Of a stretch of 45,038 nt of DNA, positions 8,511-17,937 are shown in pieces. Below the pieces are notes generated by a model. That model worked only from the letters and a program-made list of their open reading frames with translations, made no database searches and was not told the origin of the DNA. This DNA is from Bacteroidales bacterium (GTDB lineage: Bacteria > Bacteroidota > Bacteroidia > Bacteroidales > UBA932). Made by a program: the position numbers and the translations under genes. Position 1 is the stretch's first letter, and each line of letters starts with the position of its first letter. Location of the stretch: assembly GCA_017548445.1 (NCBI GenBank), contig JAFYZZ010000075.1:1-45038 (forward strand), written 5' to 3'.

Positions 8511-10363
8511 AGATACTGTTCGAAGTAGTCCGTAATCTTCTCGTAGAGGTGCACGCGGGCCTTCCCGCGCATATTGTGTTCGTCCAGCGGGTAGGGGAAC
8601 CAGTCCACCGGGATGCTGTTTTCAATGCACTCCTGGACGAAACTCAGCGAGTGCTGGGGGACCACGGTGCCGTCCAGGACGCCCTGGCAGATGAGCACGC
8701 GGCCGGTCAGGTCCTTGGCGCGGGGGATGAGGGAAGTCTCCTCGAAACCCTCCGGATTGGTGTCGGGATTGTCCATATAGCGCTCGCCGTACATCACTTC
8801 GTACCATTTCCAGTCGATCACCGGCCCGCCGGCGACGGCCGTCTTGAAGAAGCCCGGGTTATGCGTGGCGAGGGTGAGGGTCATAAAGCCGCCGTAGCTC
8901 CAGCCGTGCACGCCGATCCGCTCCCGGTCGATCCACGGGGCGCGTTCCAGCAGTGCGCGGATGCCGGCCATCTGGTCGTCGTTCTCGACCTGCCCGCAGC
9001 GGCGGTTGATGGCTTTCTCGAAAGCCGCGCCGCGGTTCTGGGTGCCCCGGTTGTCCTGCACGTATACCACGTAGCCGCGCTGGGCCATCAGCATCTCCCA
9101 CATCCGGATGCTGCCGAGCCAGGAGTCGGTGACCATCTGCGAATGCGGTCCGCCGTAGACATAGACGATCAGTGGATACTTCTTCGACGGGTCGAAATCC
9201 TTCGGATAGAAGAGGCGGTAGTAGTTTTCGAAGCGCCCGTCGGCGGAAGGGGTGGTGCCGAACTCCACTTCGCAGCTTGCATAGGCCTCCAGCGGGTCGC
9301 AGGCCACGTGCACCTGCTCCAGCAGCTTGCCGTCGGCGCTGCGCACCTGCGTCACGCCGGGTATGTTGAAGGAAGAGAAGCGGTCGATGAACTTGCTGCA
9401 GTCCGGCGACATCGTCACGTTGTGCCAGCCTTCCTCGGGGGTGAGGCGCTGCGGGATGCGCTCCTTTTTCCTGGCGCGCCTGTCCACGCGGACACGGAAC
9501 AGGTGGTTCTCCACGGGCGAAACCTCCGCCGAGGTGTAATAGACGTACTTCCCGTCGTTGGCCACGTACGCGACGTCTGCATCCACAGGGGTGATGCGCC
9601 GGACGCTGCCCAGCGTGTCGCAGAGGTAGAGGCTGCGCCAGCCGTCGCGGTTGTCGGTGCGGTAGAGGAATTCGTAGCTCCCTTTCAGGAAATACAGCGG
9701 GTCGAGCGGTTCCACCCAGGCGTCGTTGCTCTCGGTGAGCAGCGTGCGGACGAAGCGTCCGTCGTCGGCGCGGTACATATTGAGGTGCATCTCGTGCTGG
9801 GCGCGGTCCACCACCTGCACGAAGATGTATTTCCCGTCGGGGGCCCAGGTGATGCCGGTCAGGTAGCGCTCGTCGTCGAAGTCGCTGACCTGCAAGGTGC
9901 TGAGGATGTTGCCTTCGAGGTCGCAGACGCACAGGGACACGTGCTCCGAGGCCATTCCCGCCATCGGGTAGCGGATGAGGGTGCTGCCGCCCGTGCGGGA
10001 CGTGATGTCATACAGGGGATAGAGCGTGACGGCGGATTCGTCCTTGCGGTACACCGCGAGGCGGGTGCCGTCCGGGGCGGGGAAGACGCCGCCGGTGATG
10101 CCGAACTCGTTGCGGCTCACGCTCTGGCCGTACACGATGCCGGGGCCTTCCGGCCGGGGAAGCTTCCACTTCGGCGCCTCGCGTTTCGGCGCTTCGCGGG
10201 TCAGTTCGCCGTCAGGCGTCCAGAACAGGCGCACCTGCTCCGGAGACACGGAATGGTCGGCCTGGCCGACGGCCTCGGCGACGGTCAGCAGGCGGCCGTC
10301 GGGATTCCCCGCGGGATGCGTCGAGAGGACGCCCGCGACCAGCAGGAACAGCAGGCCCGTCAT
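8507..10363 (-). CDS. Prolyl oligopeptidase family serine peptidase (S9, DPP-IV-like)
   Basis: Exported serine peptidase of the S9 family, which releases dipeptides (often Xaa-Pro) from the N-terminus of peptides. A signal peptide covers about residues 1-18 (MTGLLFLLVAGVLS). Residues of about 90-390 form the DPP-IV-type beta-propeller, and the C-terminal alpha/beta-hydrolase domain carries the triad Ser489 (GWSYGG), Asp564 (GVLDGTVV) and His596 (DEHNM). At 618 residues it is shorter than typical Bacteroidales DPP-IV proteins of about 720-740, and the reduction lies before the propeller. The ATG overlaps the stop of the preceding small gene by 4 bp. The subclass (DPP-IV versus another S9B enzyme) is not certain. 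Confidence 0.86.
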   Translation of the reverse strand: MTGLLFLLVAGVLSTHPAGNPDGRLLTVAEAVGQADHSVSPEQVRLFWTPDGELTREAPKREAPKWKLPRPEGPGIVYGQSVSRNEFGITGGVFPAPDGTRLAVYRKDESAVTLYPLYDITSRTGGSTLIRYPMAGMASEHVSLCVCDLEGNILSTLQVSDFDDERYLTGITWAPDGKYIFVQVVDRAQHEMHLNMYRADDGRFVRTLLTESNDAWVEPLDPLYFLKGSYEFLYRTDNRDGWRSLYLCDTLGSVRRITPVDADVAYVANDGKYVYYTSAEVSPVENHLFRVRVDRRARKKERIPQRLTPEEGWHNVTMSPDCSKFIDRFSSFNIPGVTQVRSADGKLLEQVHVACDPLEAYASCEVEFGTTPSADGRFENYYRLFYPKDFDPSKKYPLIVYVYGGPHSQMVTDSWLGSIRMWEMLMAQRGYVVYVQDNRGTQNRGAAFEKAINRRCGQVENDDQMAGIRALLERAPWIDRERIGVHGWSYGGFMTLTLATHNPGFFKTAVAGGPVIDWKWYEVMYGERYMDNPDTNPEGFEETSLIPRAKDLTGRVLICQGVLDGTVVPQHSLSFVQECIENSIPVDWFPYPLDEHNMRGKARVHLYEKITDYFEQYL

Positions 10364-10800
10364 AGGCTCTCGCCGCCTACGAAGATGGGAATCTCCGAAG
10401 TGCCCGTTCCCGGTTCCACGGAAACGATCCTGTCCACGATATAACGCTGCATACCCCGCCAGGGCAGCCAGCCGTTGTATTCCTTGTAGTGAAGCTCGAC
10501 GTTCTTGCCGCTGCAGAGCATCAGCGAGTCGGCCACGGCCTTGTCCACGACCGAGAAATTGAACTCGTTGGACTGCAGGCTGCTGCCGCCGGACTTGCCG
10601 GTGTCCTTGCTCTTGAAGCCCGTCTGGATAAGACGTCCTTCATAGGTTTTCCACACCCAGCCCTTGTAGACGATCTGGTTCAGCTCGCCGGCCTTCACGC
10701 CCTCGCCGAACACGAAATAGAACTTGAAATACACGAGGATGGCGGAGGCCACCAGCAGGACGGCCACGATCCAGGTAATGATTTTTCCTTTGGTTGACAT
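10360..10800 (-). CDS. Small membrane-anchored protein of unknown function
   Basis: A 146-residue protein with one N-terminal membrane anchor (about residues 7-28, IITWIVAVLLVASAILVYF), followed by a compact soluble domain. That domain contains GVKAGELNQIVYKGWVWKTYEG, broken here only by eye into two conserved-looking halves, and ends with a segment on a beta-strand-like SGKNVELHYKE. Similar short proteins occur in many Bacteroidales, but I know no established function. It is the first gene of the operon that continues with the S9 peptidase, with an ATGA overlap, and it follows a promoter-like site. Orientation of the soluble part, cytoplasmic or periplasmic, cannot be decided. Confidence 0.6.
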   Translation of the reverse strand: MSTKGKIITWIVAVLLVASAILVYFKFYFVFGEGVKAGELNQIVYKGWVWKTYEGRLIQTGFKSKDTGKSGGSSLQSNEFNFSVVDKAVADSLMLCSGKNVELHYKEYNGWLPWRGMQRYIVDRIVSVEPGTGTSEIPIFVGGESL

Positions 10801-10829
10801 AATGTTGCCGATTCTGTTATACCGAATTA

Positions 10830-10837
10830 CAAATATA
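10830..10837 (-). promoter_or_regulatory. Bacteroidota -7 promoter element for the peptidase operon
   Basis: On the minus strand the octamer TATATTTG fits the Bacteroidota -7 consensus TAnnTTTG. It lies about 30 bp before the start of the first operon gene. A weak -33 TTG is present 24 nt further upstream, slightly too far, inside the end of the GH94 gene. The 58-bp gap between the GH94 stop and this operon holds nothing else obvious except an imperfect inverted repeat. Confidence 0.42.
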
Positions 10838-10858
10838 ACAATTCTCGGCTTATTTCAT

Positions 10859-13249
10859 TCACAAGTCGACAGTCAGGACGTGCTTCCCGGGGGAGTAGGG
10901 GATGAAGGCGCTTCCGCCGCGGCCGGAGTTGCGGATGGTCAGGTCATACTCCGCGTCGCGGAAACGGCGGCGGACCCGGTATTCCGGGAAGCGGTCCGCG
11001 GGCAGGCAGGGCTGGATGAGCAGCCCGTCGTAACCGGGACGGACGCCCAGCAGGAACTCCGTCACGGCGTGCCAGTTCCAGGCCGCCGTTCCGGTAAGCC
11101 AGCTGTTCTTGCCCTCGCCCGGGCGCGCGGCGTCCTTGCCGGCCACCATCTGGCAATACACGTACGGCTCCACCTTGTGCACCTGCTGGTCGCGGATGAA
11201 GGCGGGGGAAATCTTGCAATAATGCTCCCAGGCGTCATCGGCGCGGCCTGCGAGGGCCTCCCCGATGATGACCCACGGGTTGTTGTGGCAGAAGATGCCG
11301 GCGTTCTCCTTGTAACCCTCGGGATAGGAAGAAATCTCGCCGTACTCGATATGATAGCGGGAATAGGCCGGCTGGTTCAGCACCAGGCCGTGTTCGCAGT
11401 CCAGCAGTCGCTTTGCGCTGTCCAGCGCCTTGTCGCACAGACCCTCCGCGGCGCCGATGCGCGCCATCGTGCACCAACCCTGGCTTTCGATGAAGATCTG
11501 CCCCTCGGCGTTCTCGTGCGAACCGACCTTGCGTCCGAAATAGTCGTAGGCGCGCAGGAACCATTCCCCGTCCCAGCCGTGGGCGCGGACGGCGCGCTCC
11601 ATTTCCTCCACGGCCTGCAGCACCGGGGCGGGATCCTGCCCGATGCGGCCCAGCAGTTCGGCGAACTCCCGGCCCGTATACACGAACAGGCCGGCGATCA
11701 TCAGCGACTCGGCCTGCGAGCCGCCGGTCTTGTTTTCCGTGGTCTGGAAAGACTCGTCCGGATTGTCCGAGAAACAGTTGAGGTTGAGGCAGTCGTTCCA
11801 GTCGGCCCGGCCAATCAGGGGCAGGCCGTGCGGACCGCGGTTCTCCTGCACGTGGGCGAAAGAGACCCGCAGGTGCTCCAGCAGCGGGACTTCGGTGCCC
11901 GAGGCGTTGTCGAAGGGCACCGGCTCGTCCAGGATGCTGAAATCGCCCGTCTCCTTGAGGTAGGCGACCGTGCCGAAGATCAGCCACAGCGGATCGTCGT
12001 TGAAGCCGCCGCCGATGCCGTCGTTGCCGCGCTTGGTCAGGGGCTGGTACTGGTGGTAGCAGCCGCCGTCGGGGAACTGCGTGGCGGCGATGTCCAGGAT
12101 GCGCTGCCGGGCCCGCTCCGGAATCTGGTGGACGAAGCCTACCAAGTCCTGGTTGGAGTCGCGGAAGCCCATTCCGCGGCCGATTCCGCTCTCGAAGAAG
12201 CTGGCGCTGCGGCTCATATTGAAGGTGACCATACACTGGTACTGGTTCCAGACATTGACCATCCGGTCCAGTTCCGGGCAGCCGGTTTCCACCTGGAAAC
12301 GGTCCAGCAGGCCGTTCCAGCGGCGGTTCAGTTCCGCAAAGGCGGCATCCACCTGCGCCGTGGTGGCGAAGGCGTCCATCAGCTCGTGCGCGGCGGTCTT
12401 GTCGATGCTCCCGTCAGGAGCGAACTTGCGTTCGGGGGGATTCTCCACGTAGCCTAGCACGAACACGAAGGTGCGGCTTTCGCCCGGTTCCAGACGGATT
12501 TCCAGGCAGTGGGAGGCGACGGGGCTCCAGCCGTGGGCGATGGAGCCCGTCGCCCGGCCGGCGAGCACGTTCTGCGGCGTGTCGAAGCCGTTGTACATCC
12601 CGATGAAGGCCTCCCGGTCGGTGTCGAAGCCGTCCACCGGGGCGTTCACCCCGTAGAATGCGTAGTGGTTGCGCCGCTCGCGGTATTCGGTCTTGTGGTA
12701 GAGGACGCTCCCTTCCACCTCCACCTCGCCAACGGAGAGGTTGCGCTGGAAGTTCTCCATATCGGTGGCGGCGTTCCACAGGCACCATTCCACGAAGGAG
12801 AAAAGCTTGAAGTCGAGGGAGGCATCGCCCCGGTTGGTCAGGGTGACCTTGTGGATTTCGCAGCGGCGGCCGGGCGGCACGAAGAAGAGCACCTCCGCGC
12901 ACAGGCCGTTCTTCTGCCCGCGGATGCGGGTGTAGCCCATCCCGTGGCGGCATTCATAGCTGTCCAGGGGTGTCTTGCAGGGCTTCCAGCCCGGGTTCCA
13001 TACGGTGCCGTCCGCCTCGCGGATATAGAAGTAGCGTCCGCCGTCGTCCATTGGAACGCCGTTGTAGCGGTAGCGCAGGATCCTGCGGAACTTCGCGTCC
13101 CGGCAGAAGCAATAGCCGCCCGCAGTGTTGGAAATCAGCGAAAAGAAATCCTCGCAGCCGAGGTAATTGATCCAGGGCCAGGGGGTCGCGGGGTCCGTGA
13201 TCACATACTCCCGCGCCGTATCGTCAAAGTGGCCGTAAAGCTTGCTCAT
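10859..13249 (-). CDS. Cellobiose phosphorylase (GH94)
   Basis: Glycoside phosphorylase that splits cellobiose with phosphate into glucose 1-phosphate and glucose in the cytoplasm. The 796 residues have the GH94 layout: N-terminal beta-sandwich, helical linker and (alpha/alpha)6 barrel. Long stretches match clostridial cellobiose phosphorylases, for example [30 protein letters not shown] and [10 protein letters not shown]. The expected general-acid aspartate lies in the last motif (Asp483 or Asp486). No signal peptide is present. N,N'-diacetylchitobiose phosphorylase is the closest alternative, but the overall match favours cellobiose. It is the last gene of the mannan operon, 3 bp after the sugar symporter, which suggests that cellobiose from glucomannan is handled together with manno-oligosaccharides. 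Confidence 0.9.
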   Translation of the reverse strand: MSKLYGHFDDTAREYVITDPATPWPWINYLGCEDFFSLISNTAGGYCFCRDAKFRRILRYRYNGVPMDDGGRYFYIREADGTVWNPGWKPCKTPLDSYECRHGMGYTRIRGQKNGLCAEVLFFVPPGRRCEIHKVTLTNRGDASLDFKLFSFVEWCLWNAATDMENFQRNLSVGEVEVEGSVLYHKTEYRERRNHYAFYGVNAPVDGFDTDREAFIGMYNGFDTPQNVLAGRATGSIAHGWSPVASHCLEIRLEPGESRTFVFVLGYVENPPERKFAPDGSIDKTAAHELMDAFATTAQVDAAFAELNRRWNGLLDRFQVETGCPELDRMVNVWNQYQCMVTFNMSRSASFFESGIGRGMGFRDSNQDLVGFVHQIPERARQRILDIAATQFPDGGCYHQYQPLTKRGNDGIGGGFNDDPLWLIFGTVAYLKETGDFSILDEPVPFDNASGTEVPLLEHLRVSFAHVQENRGPHGLPLIGRADWNDCLNLNCFSDNPDESFQTTENKTGGSQAESLMIAGLFVYTGREFAELLGRIGQDPAPVLQAVEEMERAVRAHGWDGEWFLRAYDYFGRKVGSHENAEGQIFIESQGWCTMARIGAAEGLCDKALDSAKRLLDCEHGLVLNQPAYSRYHIEYGEISSYPEGYKENAGIFCHNNPWVIIGEALAGRADDAWEHYCKISPAFIRDQQVHKVEPYVYCQMVAGKDAARPGEGKNSWLTGTAAWNWHAVTEFLLGVRPGYDGLLIQPCLPADRFPEYRVRRRFRDAEYDLTIRNSGRGGSAFIPYSPGKHVLTVDL

Positions 13250-13252
13250 TCT

Positions 13253-14596
13253 TTACTTCTTGATGGGATACAGATGAATCAGGAGGACGATCAGGAGGGC
13301 GAAGACGGCCGGAAAGAGGGAGAACAGGCACCAGATCATCCGGCATACCGAAGGTTCGTTGGTGATGGTGACGACCGTCTGCCCCGTGGCGGGGTCGGTG
13401 CCCGAGATGAAGCCGGCGAGGCCCAGGAGCACAGCCACGAGGGCGCCCGAGACGGCCGAGCCGAGTTTCTGCGCCATCGTGCCGGAAGAGAAGATGAGCC
13501 CCGTGGAGGAGGTGCCGTTCTTCTCCGTGGCGTAGTCGGCCACGTCGGCATACATCGACCACAGCAGCGGCGAATAGAGGCCGATGCCGATGGAAGTGAG
13601 GATGACCGTTGCGATCATCAGCCAGATGTACTTCGGGTCCATCGGGATGAAGAAGAAGCCGATGGAGGTGACGGCGCAGAAGAGGGCGGCCAGGCTGAAG
13701 GCGCGGCGCTTGGAGCCCGCCCACTTCGTGAACTTGGGCGACAGGCCGCCGAAGATCATACAGGTGACCTCGCCGAAGGTCATAAAGACCGTGTAATTGA
13801 TGATGAGGCCGGACACGGTGACATCGCCGTGCAGGCAGTACTCCAGCAGGTAGCCCGCCACGGCATAGCGGAATCCGTTGAAGAAGTTGGTGCAGATTCC
13901 CACGAGCGTGAGGTAGATCCACGGCTTGTTGCGGAACAGGTCGGCGAAAGGCTTGAAGGAGAACTTCTCGGCCCGGACGGGCTTCAGGCGTTCCTTGGTG
14001 AGCAGGCCGCAGGCCAGCGTGCCCAGGGCGGCCAGGGCGCCCAGGATCACCCCCACTACGGCATACTGGTGCGCCTCGCTGCCGCCTACCAGTTTCTGCA
14101 GGTAGGGGAAGGAAAGCAGGGTGATGAAGCCCATCGCATAGGCGCCGACCATCCGGTACGACGAGAACTGGTTCTTCTCGTTGTCGTCGTCGGTCATCAC
14201 ACCCAAAAGCGACCCGTAGGGCACGTTCACGGCCGTATAGACCGCCATCATCAGCAGATACAGCGCGTAGGCGTAGATGCGCTTCCCGACGGGGCCCAGT
14301 TCGGGCGTATACAGCAGCAGCGCGAAGACGACGCCCAGGGGGATGGCGCCGAAGATGAGCCAGGGCCGGTAGGTGCCCCAGCGGGACTGCGTGCGGTCGG
14401 CGAGGGCGCCCATTATCGGGTCGGTGACGACGTCGAACAGGCGCGCGACCAGCATCAGCGCGGCCGTATCGGCCACGGTAAGGCCGAAGATGTTGGTGAA
14501 GAACAGTGGAAATGCGATGGACATCACTTTCCAGGTGATTCCGCCGGCGGCGGCGTCGCCCAGGGCATATCCGATCTTTTCTGAAAGTTTAGCCAT
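13253..14596 (-). CDS. GPH-family sugar:cation symporter
   Basis: Inner-membrane transporter of the glycoside-pentoside-hexuronide family (MelB type, major facilitator fold), with 447 residues and about 12 hydrophobic segments. The N-terminal half carries the family-like DPIMGALADRTQSRWGTYRPW loop, given here in part, with the charged residues expected after TM2. The start is ATG 14596 (MAKLSEKIG), 2 bp after the stop of the GH130 gene; an in-frame TTG six bases upstream is less likely. Its place between the GH130 and GH94 phosphorylases indicates import of mannobiose, cellobiose or mannosyl-glucose from the periplasm. Bacteroides fragilis has the same neighbours, a symporter beside GH26, GH130 and epimerase genes. 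Confidence 0.88.
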   Translation of the reverse strand: MAKLSEKIGYALGDAAAGGITWKVMSIAFPLFFTNIFGLTVADTAALMLVARLFDVVTDPIMGALADRTQSRWGTYRPWLIFGAIPLGVVFALLLYTPELGPVGKRIYAYALYLLMMAVYTAVNVPYGSLLGVMTDDDNEKNQFSSYRMVGAYAMGFITLLSFPYLQKLVGGSEAHQYAVVGVILGALAALGTLACGLLTKERLKPVRAEKFSFKPFADLFRNKPWIYLTLVGICTNFFNGFRYAVAGYLLEYCLHGDVTVSGLIINYTVFMTFGEVTCMIFGGLSPKFTKWAGSKRRAFSLAALFCAVTSIGFFFIPMDPKYIWLMIATVILTSIGIGLYSPLLWSMYADVADYATEKNGTSSTGLIFSSGTMAQKLGSAVSGALVAVLLGLAGFISGTDPATGQTVVTITNEPSVCRMIWCLFSLFPAVFALLIVLLIHLYPIKK

Positions 14597-14598
14597 TG

Positions 14599-15777
14599 TC
14601 AAGCGTTTTTCTTATGATTCAGGTTCTTGTCTATCAAGCGATTGAGGCGCACCACGGTTTCGCCGGTGCGCAGCCCGTCCGGTCCGGTGTGCAGGCAGTA
14701 GTCCACCAGGCGGTCCACCGTGCTGGTGGCCACGTGCAGCCGGGTGTCGGAAGAGGCGTAGTAGATGAACACCCTGCCGTCCGGGTCGGCGATCCAGCCG
14801 TTGGAGAACAGGACGTTCATCACGTCGCCTACATATTCTCCGCCTTGCGGGACCATAAAATAGCCGGCGGGCTCGGCGATGACGCGGGAAGGGTCGTCCA
14901 GCGCCGTCATATAGAGATACAGTACGTAACGGAGGCCGCTGGCGCAGGCGCGCACGCCGTGGGCGAGGTGGAGCCAGCCCTGTGGTGTCTTGAGGGGATG
15001 CGGACCCTCGCCGTTCTTGCACTCCGTGATGGTGTGGTAGCGGCGCTCGCTGATGATCTTCTCGTCCTTCACTTCGGCTCGGGTGATGTCGTCCACGAGC
15101 GCCCAGCCGATACCGCCCCCGCCTCCGGCGTCGATGAATCCGTCCTGCGGGCGCGTGTAAAGCGCGTATTTACCGTTCACGAACTCCGGATGCAGCACCA
15201 CGTTACGCTGCTGCGAGGCGGACTTCAGGTCGGGCAGGCGCTCCCACTCCACCAGGTCGCGGGTGCGGGCGATGCCGCAGGCCGCCACGGCGGAAGACAG
15301 GTCGCCGGGAGGCGCGGCCGGGTCCTTGCGCTCCACGCAGAACAGGCCGTAGATCCAGCCGTCCTCGTGGCGCGTCAGGCGCATATCATAGACGTTGGTG
15401 GCCGGTTCGCCCCATTCGGGCATCGTGATCGGTCGTTCCCGGAAGCGGAAGTTGTCCACGCCGTCCGGGCTTTCCGCCACGGCAAAGAAGGATTTGCGGT
15501 CGGCGGCTTCCACGCGGGGCACCAGCACATAGCTGTCACCCCATTTGATGGCGCCGCTGTTGAACACGGCGTTGATGCCGAAGCGTTCCATCAGGTGCGG
15601 ATTGGTGCGGGGGTCGAGGTCGTAGCGCCACTCCAGCGGAGTATGTGCCGCTGTCAGGACGGGATGCTCCCAGCGTTCGAAGATGCCGTTGCCGTCAAGA
15701 GGGCGGTTGGGGCGCGTCAGAAGCGCTTCGTGTTCCCGGCGGAGTCGTGTAAGTCTTTCAGCGAAGGATTCCATCAT
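14599..15777 (-). CDS. mgp: 4-O-beta-D-mannosyl-D-glucose phosphorylase (GH130)
   Basis: Phosphorolyses mannosyl-beta-1,4-glucose to mannose 1-phosphate and glucose. The 392-residue sequence follows the Bacteroides fragilis enzyme closely over its whole length, including [48 protein letters not shown] and IYYASSDTR. The catalytic Asp131 (NVYDMRL) falls at the same number as in that enzyme, which supports the start at the first of two consecutive ATG codons. This is GH130 subfamily 1, distinct from the subfamily 2 mannooligosaccharide phosphorylases. There is no signal peptide, so it acts in the cytoplasm after import. The substrate is made from mannobiose by the 2-epimerase, whose gene lies about 25 kb away in a separate operon in this window. 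Confidence 0.93.
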   Translation of the reverse strand: MMESFAERLTRLRREHEALLTRPNRPLDGNGIFERWEHPVLTAAHTPLEWRYDLDPRTNPHLMERFGINAVFNSGAIKWGDSYVLVPRVEAADRKSFFAVAESPDGVDNFRFRERPITMPEWGEPATNVYDMRLTRHEDGWIYGLFCVERKDPAAPPGDLSSAVAACGIARTRDLVEWERLPDLKSASQQRNVVLHPEFVNGKYALYTRPQDGFIDAGGGGGIGWALVDDITRAEVKDEKIISERRYHTITECKNGEGPHPLKTPQGWLHLAHGVRACASGLRYVLYLYMTALDDPSRVIAEPAGYFMVPQGGEYVGDVMNVLFSNGWIADPDGRVFIYYASSDTRLHVATSTVDRLVDYCLHTGPDGLRTGETVVRLNRLIDKNLNHKKNA

Positions 15778-15783
15778 TTCGGC

Positions 15784-16866
15784 TTATAATACGGTAATCT
15801 TGTCCTGTCGGATCCACGCGGCGAAGTCTTCGGCGCTTTCCTGTCCGACAAAAGGGGCGTAGAAATGGGTCGGCCTGTCGCTGGCATTGCGCCAGGTCAG
15901 CACGTAGGTTACCGGGAAGCCCTGCAGGCCGGGGGAGAGGGCTTCCGTCCACCACTTGGCGTCGCCGATACCTTCTAGTCCGGTCTCGGTTACGGCGAGG
16001 ATCTTGCCGTGAACGTCGCAGAAACGCTGCAGGGAAGTCAGGCCCGCACGCATCTGGCGGATGAAGTCGTCCCGCCGTCCCCAGGAATAGCAGTCCAGGC
16101 CAACGACATCGACCACGTCGTCGCCGGGATAACGCTCCTGCCACTGTTCGAAGCCGGGCTCGGTGAAGTTGGGGGAGATGGCCCAGACCAGCCCCTCGAC
16201 GCCGCGTTCGCGGACGAGGCGGTCGTAGGTCATCCGCCATAGGGCGTTGTATTCCTCTGCCGTGCAAAGGTCCCTGCCCCACCAGAACCAGCTGCCGCTG
16301 TGTTCGTGCCACGGACGCCAGATGACGGGAACCTGGGAGCCGTCTTCCGCCTTGAGCGAGAGGATCCAGTCTGCGAGCCGGTCGAGCCAGATCCCGAACA
16401 GCTCGTGCTTTTCGCCGCCGGGCAGCACGGAGGCGACGGCCCGGTTGGAGGAGACGTCCCAGGCGTCGCCGCCGGTGAGGGGGTTGCGCAGGTGCCAGCT
16501 CAGCGTGACGATCCCTCCGCGGGCGTGGTGGGCGACGGCGGCTTCACGCATCAGGGCGAAGTCGTTGCCGTCGAGGTTGCGTGAATCGCCCAGCTCGATT
16601 CCGCCGAGGTCCAGGCCGAGGATGGCGGGGTAGTGCCCGCATACTTCTTTGACATCGGACCGGGTCCAGTCCGTATCGGGATCGAGGTTGGCGTTCCAGA
16701 CGTGACCGTACATCAGGTCGTCCTGGTGGCCGTAGAGCGGGGTGCCGGCCGAAGCGGCTGAAGACAGGGTTGCGGCGATGCCGGACGGAGTGTCGGCCGG
16801 TTCCGTGCAGGAAGTGGCCAGGAGGCAGGCTGCCAGCAGCAGGGCGGAACTTGCAGATACTTTCAT
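15784..16866 (-). CDS. manA: GH26 endo-beta-1,4-mannanase lipoprotein
   Basis: Retaining beta-mannanase, expected to release mannobiose from beta-mannan. The 360-residue precursor has a lipoprotein signal peptide ending at Cys20 (LLATSC), then a single GH26 (beta/alpha)8 domain. The acid/base Glu188 sits in WRPWHEHSGSWFWWG and the nucleophile Glu294 in AVTETGLEG. ATG 16866 was chosen because it begins a good signal sequence; the open frame continues upstream over the AraC gene without conserved content. Threonine and glutamate directly follow the lipid cysteine, so surface display is possible but not proven. It is 1 bp after the AraC gene and 6 bp before the GH130 gene, in the order known from Bacteroides fragilis. 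Confidence 0.92.
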   Translation of the reverse strand: MKVSASSALLLAACLLATSCTEPADTPSGIAATLSSAASAGTPLYGHQDDLMYGHVWNANLDPDTDWTRSDVKEVCGHYPAILGLDLGGIELGDSRNLDGNDFALMREAAVAHHARGGIVTLSWHLRNPLTGGDAWDVSSNRAVASVLPGGEKHELFGIWLDRLADWILSLKAEDGSQVPVIWRPWHEHSGSWFWWGRDLCTAEEYNALWRMTYDRLVRERGVEGLVWAISPNFTEPGFEQWQERYPGDDVVDVVGLDCYSWGRRDDFIRQMRAGLTSLQRFCDVHGKILAVTETGLEGIGDAKWWTEALSPGLQGFPVTYVLTWRNASDRPTHFYAPFVGQESAEDFAAWIRQDKITVL

Positions 16867-16867
16867 A

Positions 16868-17746
16868 CTATACGATGGTTTTGTTTTTCTTGAAGGAGGC
16901 CCGGAACTCCCGCGGAGTCTGGCCTTTCTTGGATTTGAAGATGCGGTTGAAATTGGACTGGTTGTTGAATCCGCATTCGTAGCAGATTTCGGAGACGCTG
17001 AAAGAGGTGTCCACCAGCAGTCGGATGGCATAGGCCAGTTTGACTTCGATGATGTAGTTCGACAGGCTGCTGCCGGTCTTATGCTTAAAGAAACGGCTGA
17101 AGGCGGAAGGGGTCATACAGACCAGGTCGGCCAGTTCCGACAGGGTCGGGTTCTCCGTGAAGTGGTCGTCTATGTATTGGCGGACCGTTTGGATGCGGCT
17201 CTCCTCCTGGCCGCGGTCCGGCTGGGCGTATGCCCTGCCGGCCAGGACGCAGGCGTCGGGAGAGAGGGAGAGTTGGTAGAGGAGGTAGAGGAAGTTGATG
17301 AACTGGACGAAACTCTCTTTCTCCTGCGCGATGGTATTGAGCACCGCGTATACCTTGATGATGGTGGCCAGCGGGAAGGAAAGCCCGTGGTCCGCCCGCT
17401 TGAGCATTTCCTTGATGGAGGAGAACTGATTCTTGGCCAGCAGGTCCTCGGAAAACAGGTCGGCGGAAAACTGGATGGTGATCTCGCGGATGTTGGAAGA
17501 ATGGCAGGAACCCTGCTTCCACACGTGCTCGAGATTCTCGCCCCCGATCAGTACCAGGTCGTATGAGCCGATGGTCTCGACGTTGTCGCCGACGATGCGT
17601 TGCGCCCCGGCGGCGTTCTCTACGAAATTGAGTTCGAAGTCCCGGTGGCGGTGCAGGGGATAGTTGAACTCGGTCTTATGCCTTTCCACGATAAAGAGGC
17701 AATCTTTCTCGGTGATGGGGGTGATTTCGTTGAGGACCTTGACCAT
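16868..17746 (-). CDS. AraC-family transcriptional regulator
   Basis: DNA-binding regulator of 292 residues. The N-terminal part (about 20-130) looks like a cupin sensor, with the HRHRDFELNFVE motif near residue 33. The C-terminal AraC domain (about 190-288) has two helix-turn-helix units; the second carries ISEICYECGFNNQSNFNRIFK-like residues (here VSEICYECGF, then SNFNRIFK) and ends with KGQTPREFR, the classic signature. As the first gene of the mannan operon, 1 bp before the GH26 gene, it most likely senses a mannan-derived sugar and activates its own operon. The divergent membrane-protein gene across the 191-bp gap may be under the same control. No two-component hybrid sensor is present, which is notable for a glycan locus. 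Confidence 0.9.
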   Translation of the reverse strand: MVKVLNEITPITEKDCLFIVERHKTEFNYPLHRHRDFELNFVENAAGAQRIVGDNVETIGSYDLVLIGGENLEHVWKQGSCHSSNIREITIQFSADLFSEDLLAKNQFSSIKEMLKRADHGLSFPLATIIKVYAVLNTIAQEKESFVQFINFLYLLYQLSLSPDACVLAGRAYAQPDRGQEESRIQTVRQYIDDHFTENPTLSELADLVCMTPSAFSRFFKHKTGSSLSNYIIEVKLAYAIRLLVDTSFSVSEICYECGFNNQSNFNRIFKSKKGQTPREFRASFKKNKTIV

Positions 17747-17937
17747 AGGGTGTTTTAGTATTATACGGATTTACAAGTTATACTCTAATTCCGAAAAAAC
17801 CAAATAAAAGTTGGAGAATATGCATTATTGTCCCAATAAATATTTAAAAATCGGCATTTTCGAATTTTCCCGTGACTTTTGGTGGATAAATCCTGTGAAA
17901 TGAATAAATTTGCCATCCGAACCACAGTGAATCGCAG
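17747..17937. promoter_or_regulatory. AT-rich divergent intergenic region
   Basis: This 191-bp gap separates the AraC-mannan operon (leftward) from the first membrane/propeller pair (rightward). It is clearly more AT-rich than the genes around it. For the leftward operon I see only a one-mismatch -7 element (TTTATTTG on the minus strand, 17801-17808), without a well-spaced -33. A site for the AraC protein is likely here, but no convincing direct repeat could be picked out. Confidence 0.45.
17878..17912 (+). promoter_or_regulatory. Bacteroidota promoter before the first module pair
   Basis: TTTG at 17878-17881 and TAAATTTG at 17905-17912 match the -33 and -7 elements of the Bacteroidota primary sigma factor. 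The spacing of 23 nt is at the long end. It would start transcription about 20 nt before ATG 17938. Confidence 0.5.

Noticed and set aside
10811..10852. Imperfect inverted repeat in the gap between the mannan and peptidase operons
   Set aside because: Short AT-rich arms with a bulge and no following T-run; it overlaps the -7 promoter element and is too weak to call a terminator or operator.
16867..17031. An N-terminal extension of the GH26 gene
   Set aside because: It would overlap the AraC gene and remove the lipoprotein signal from the N-terminus.
17747..17937. AraC operator repeats in the divergent region
   Set aside because: I looked for paired direct repeats but could not find a pair better than chance in AT-rich sequence.
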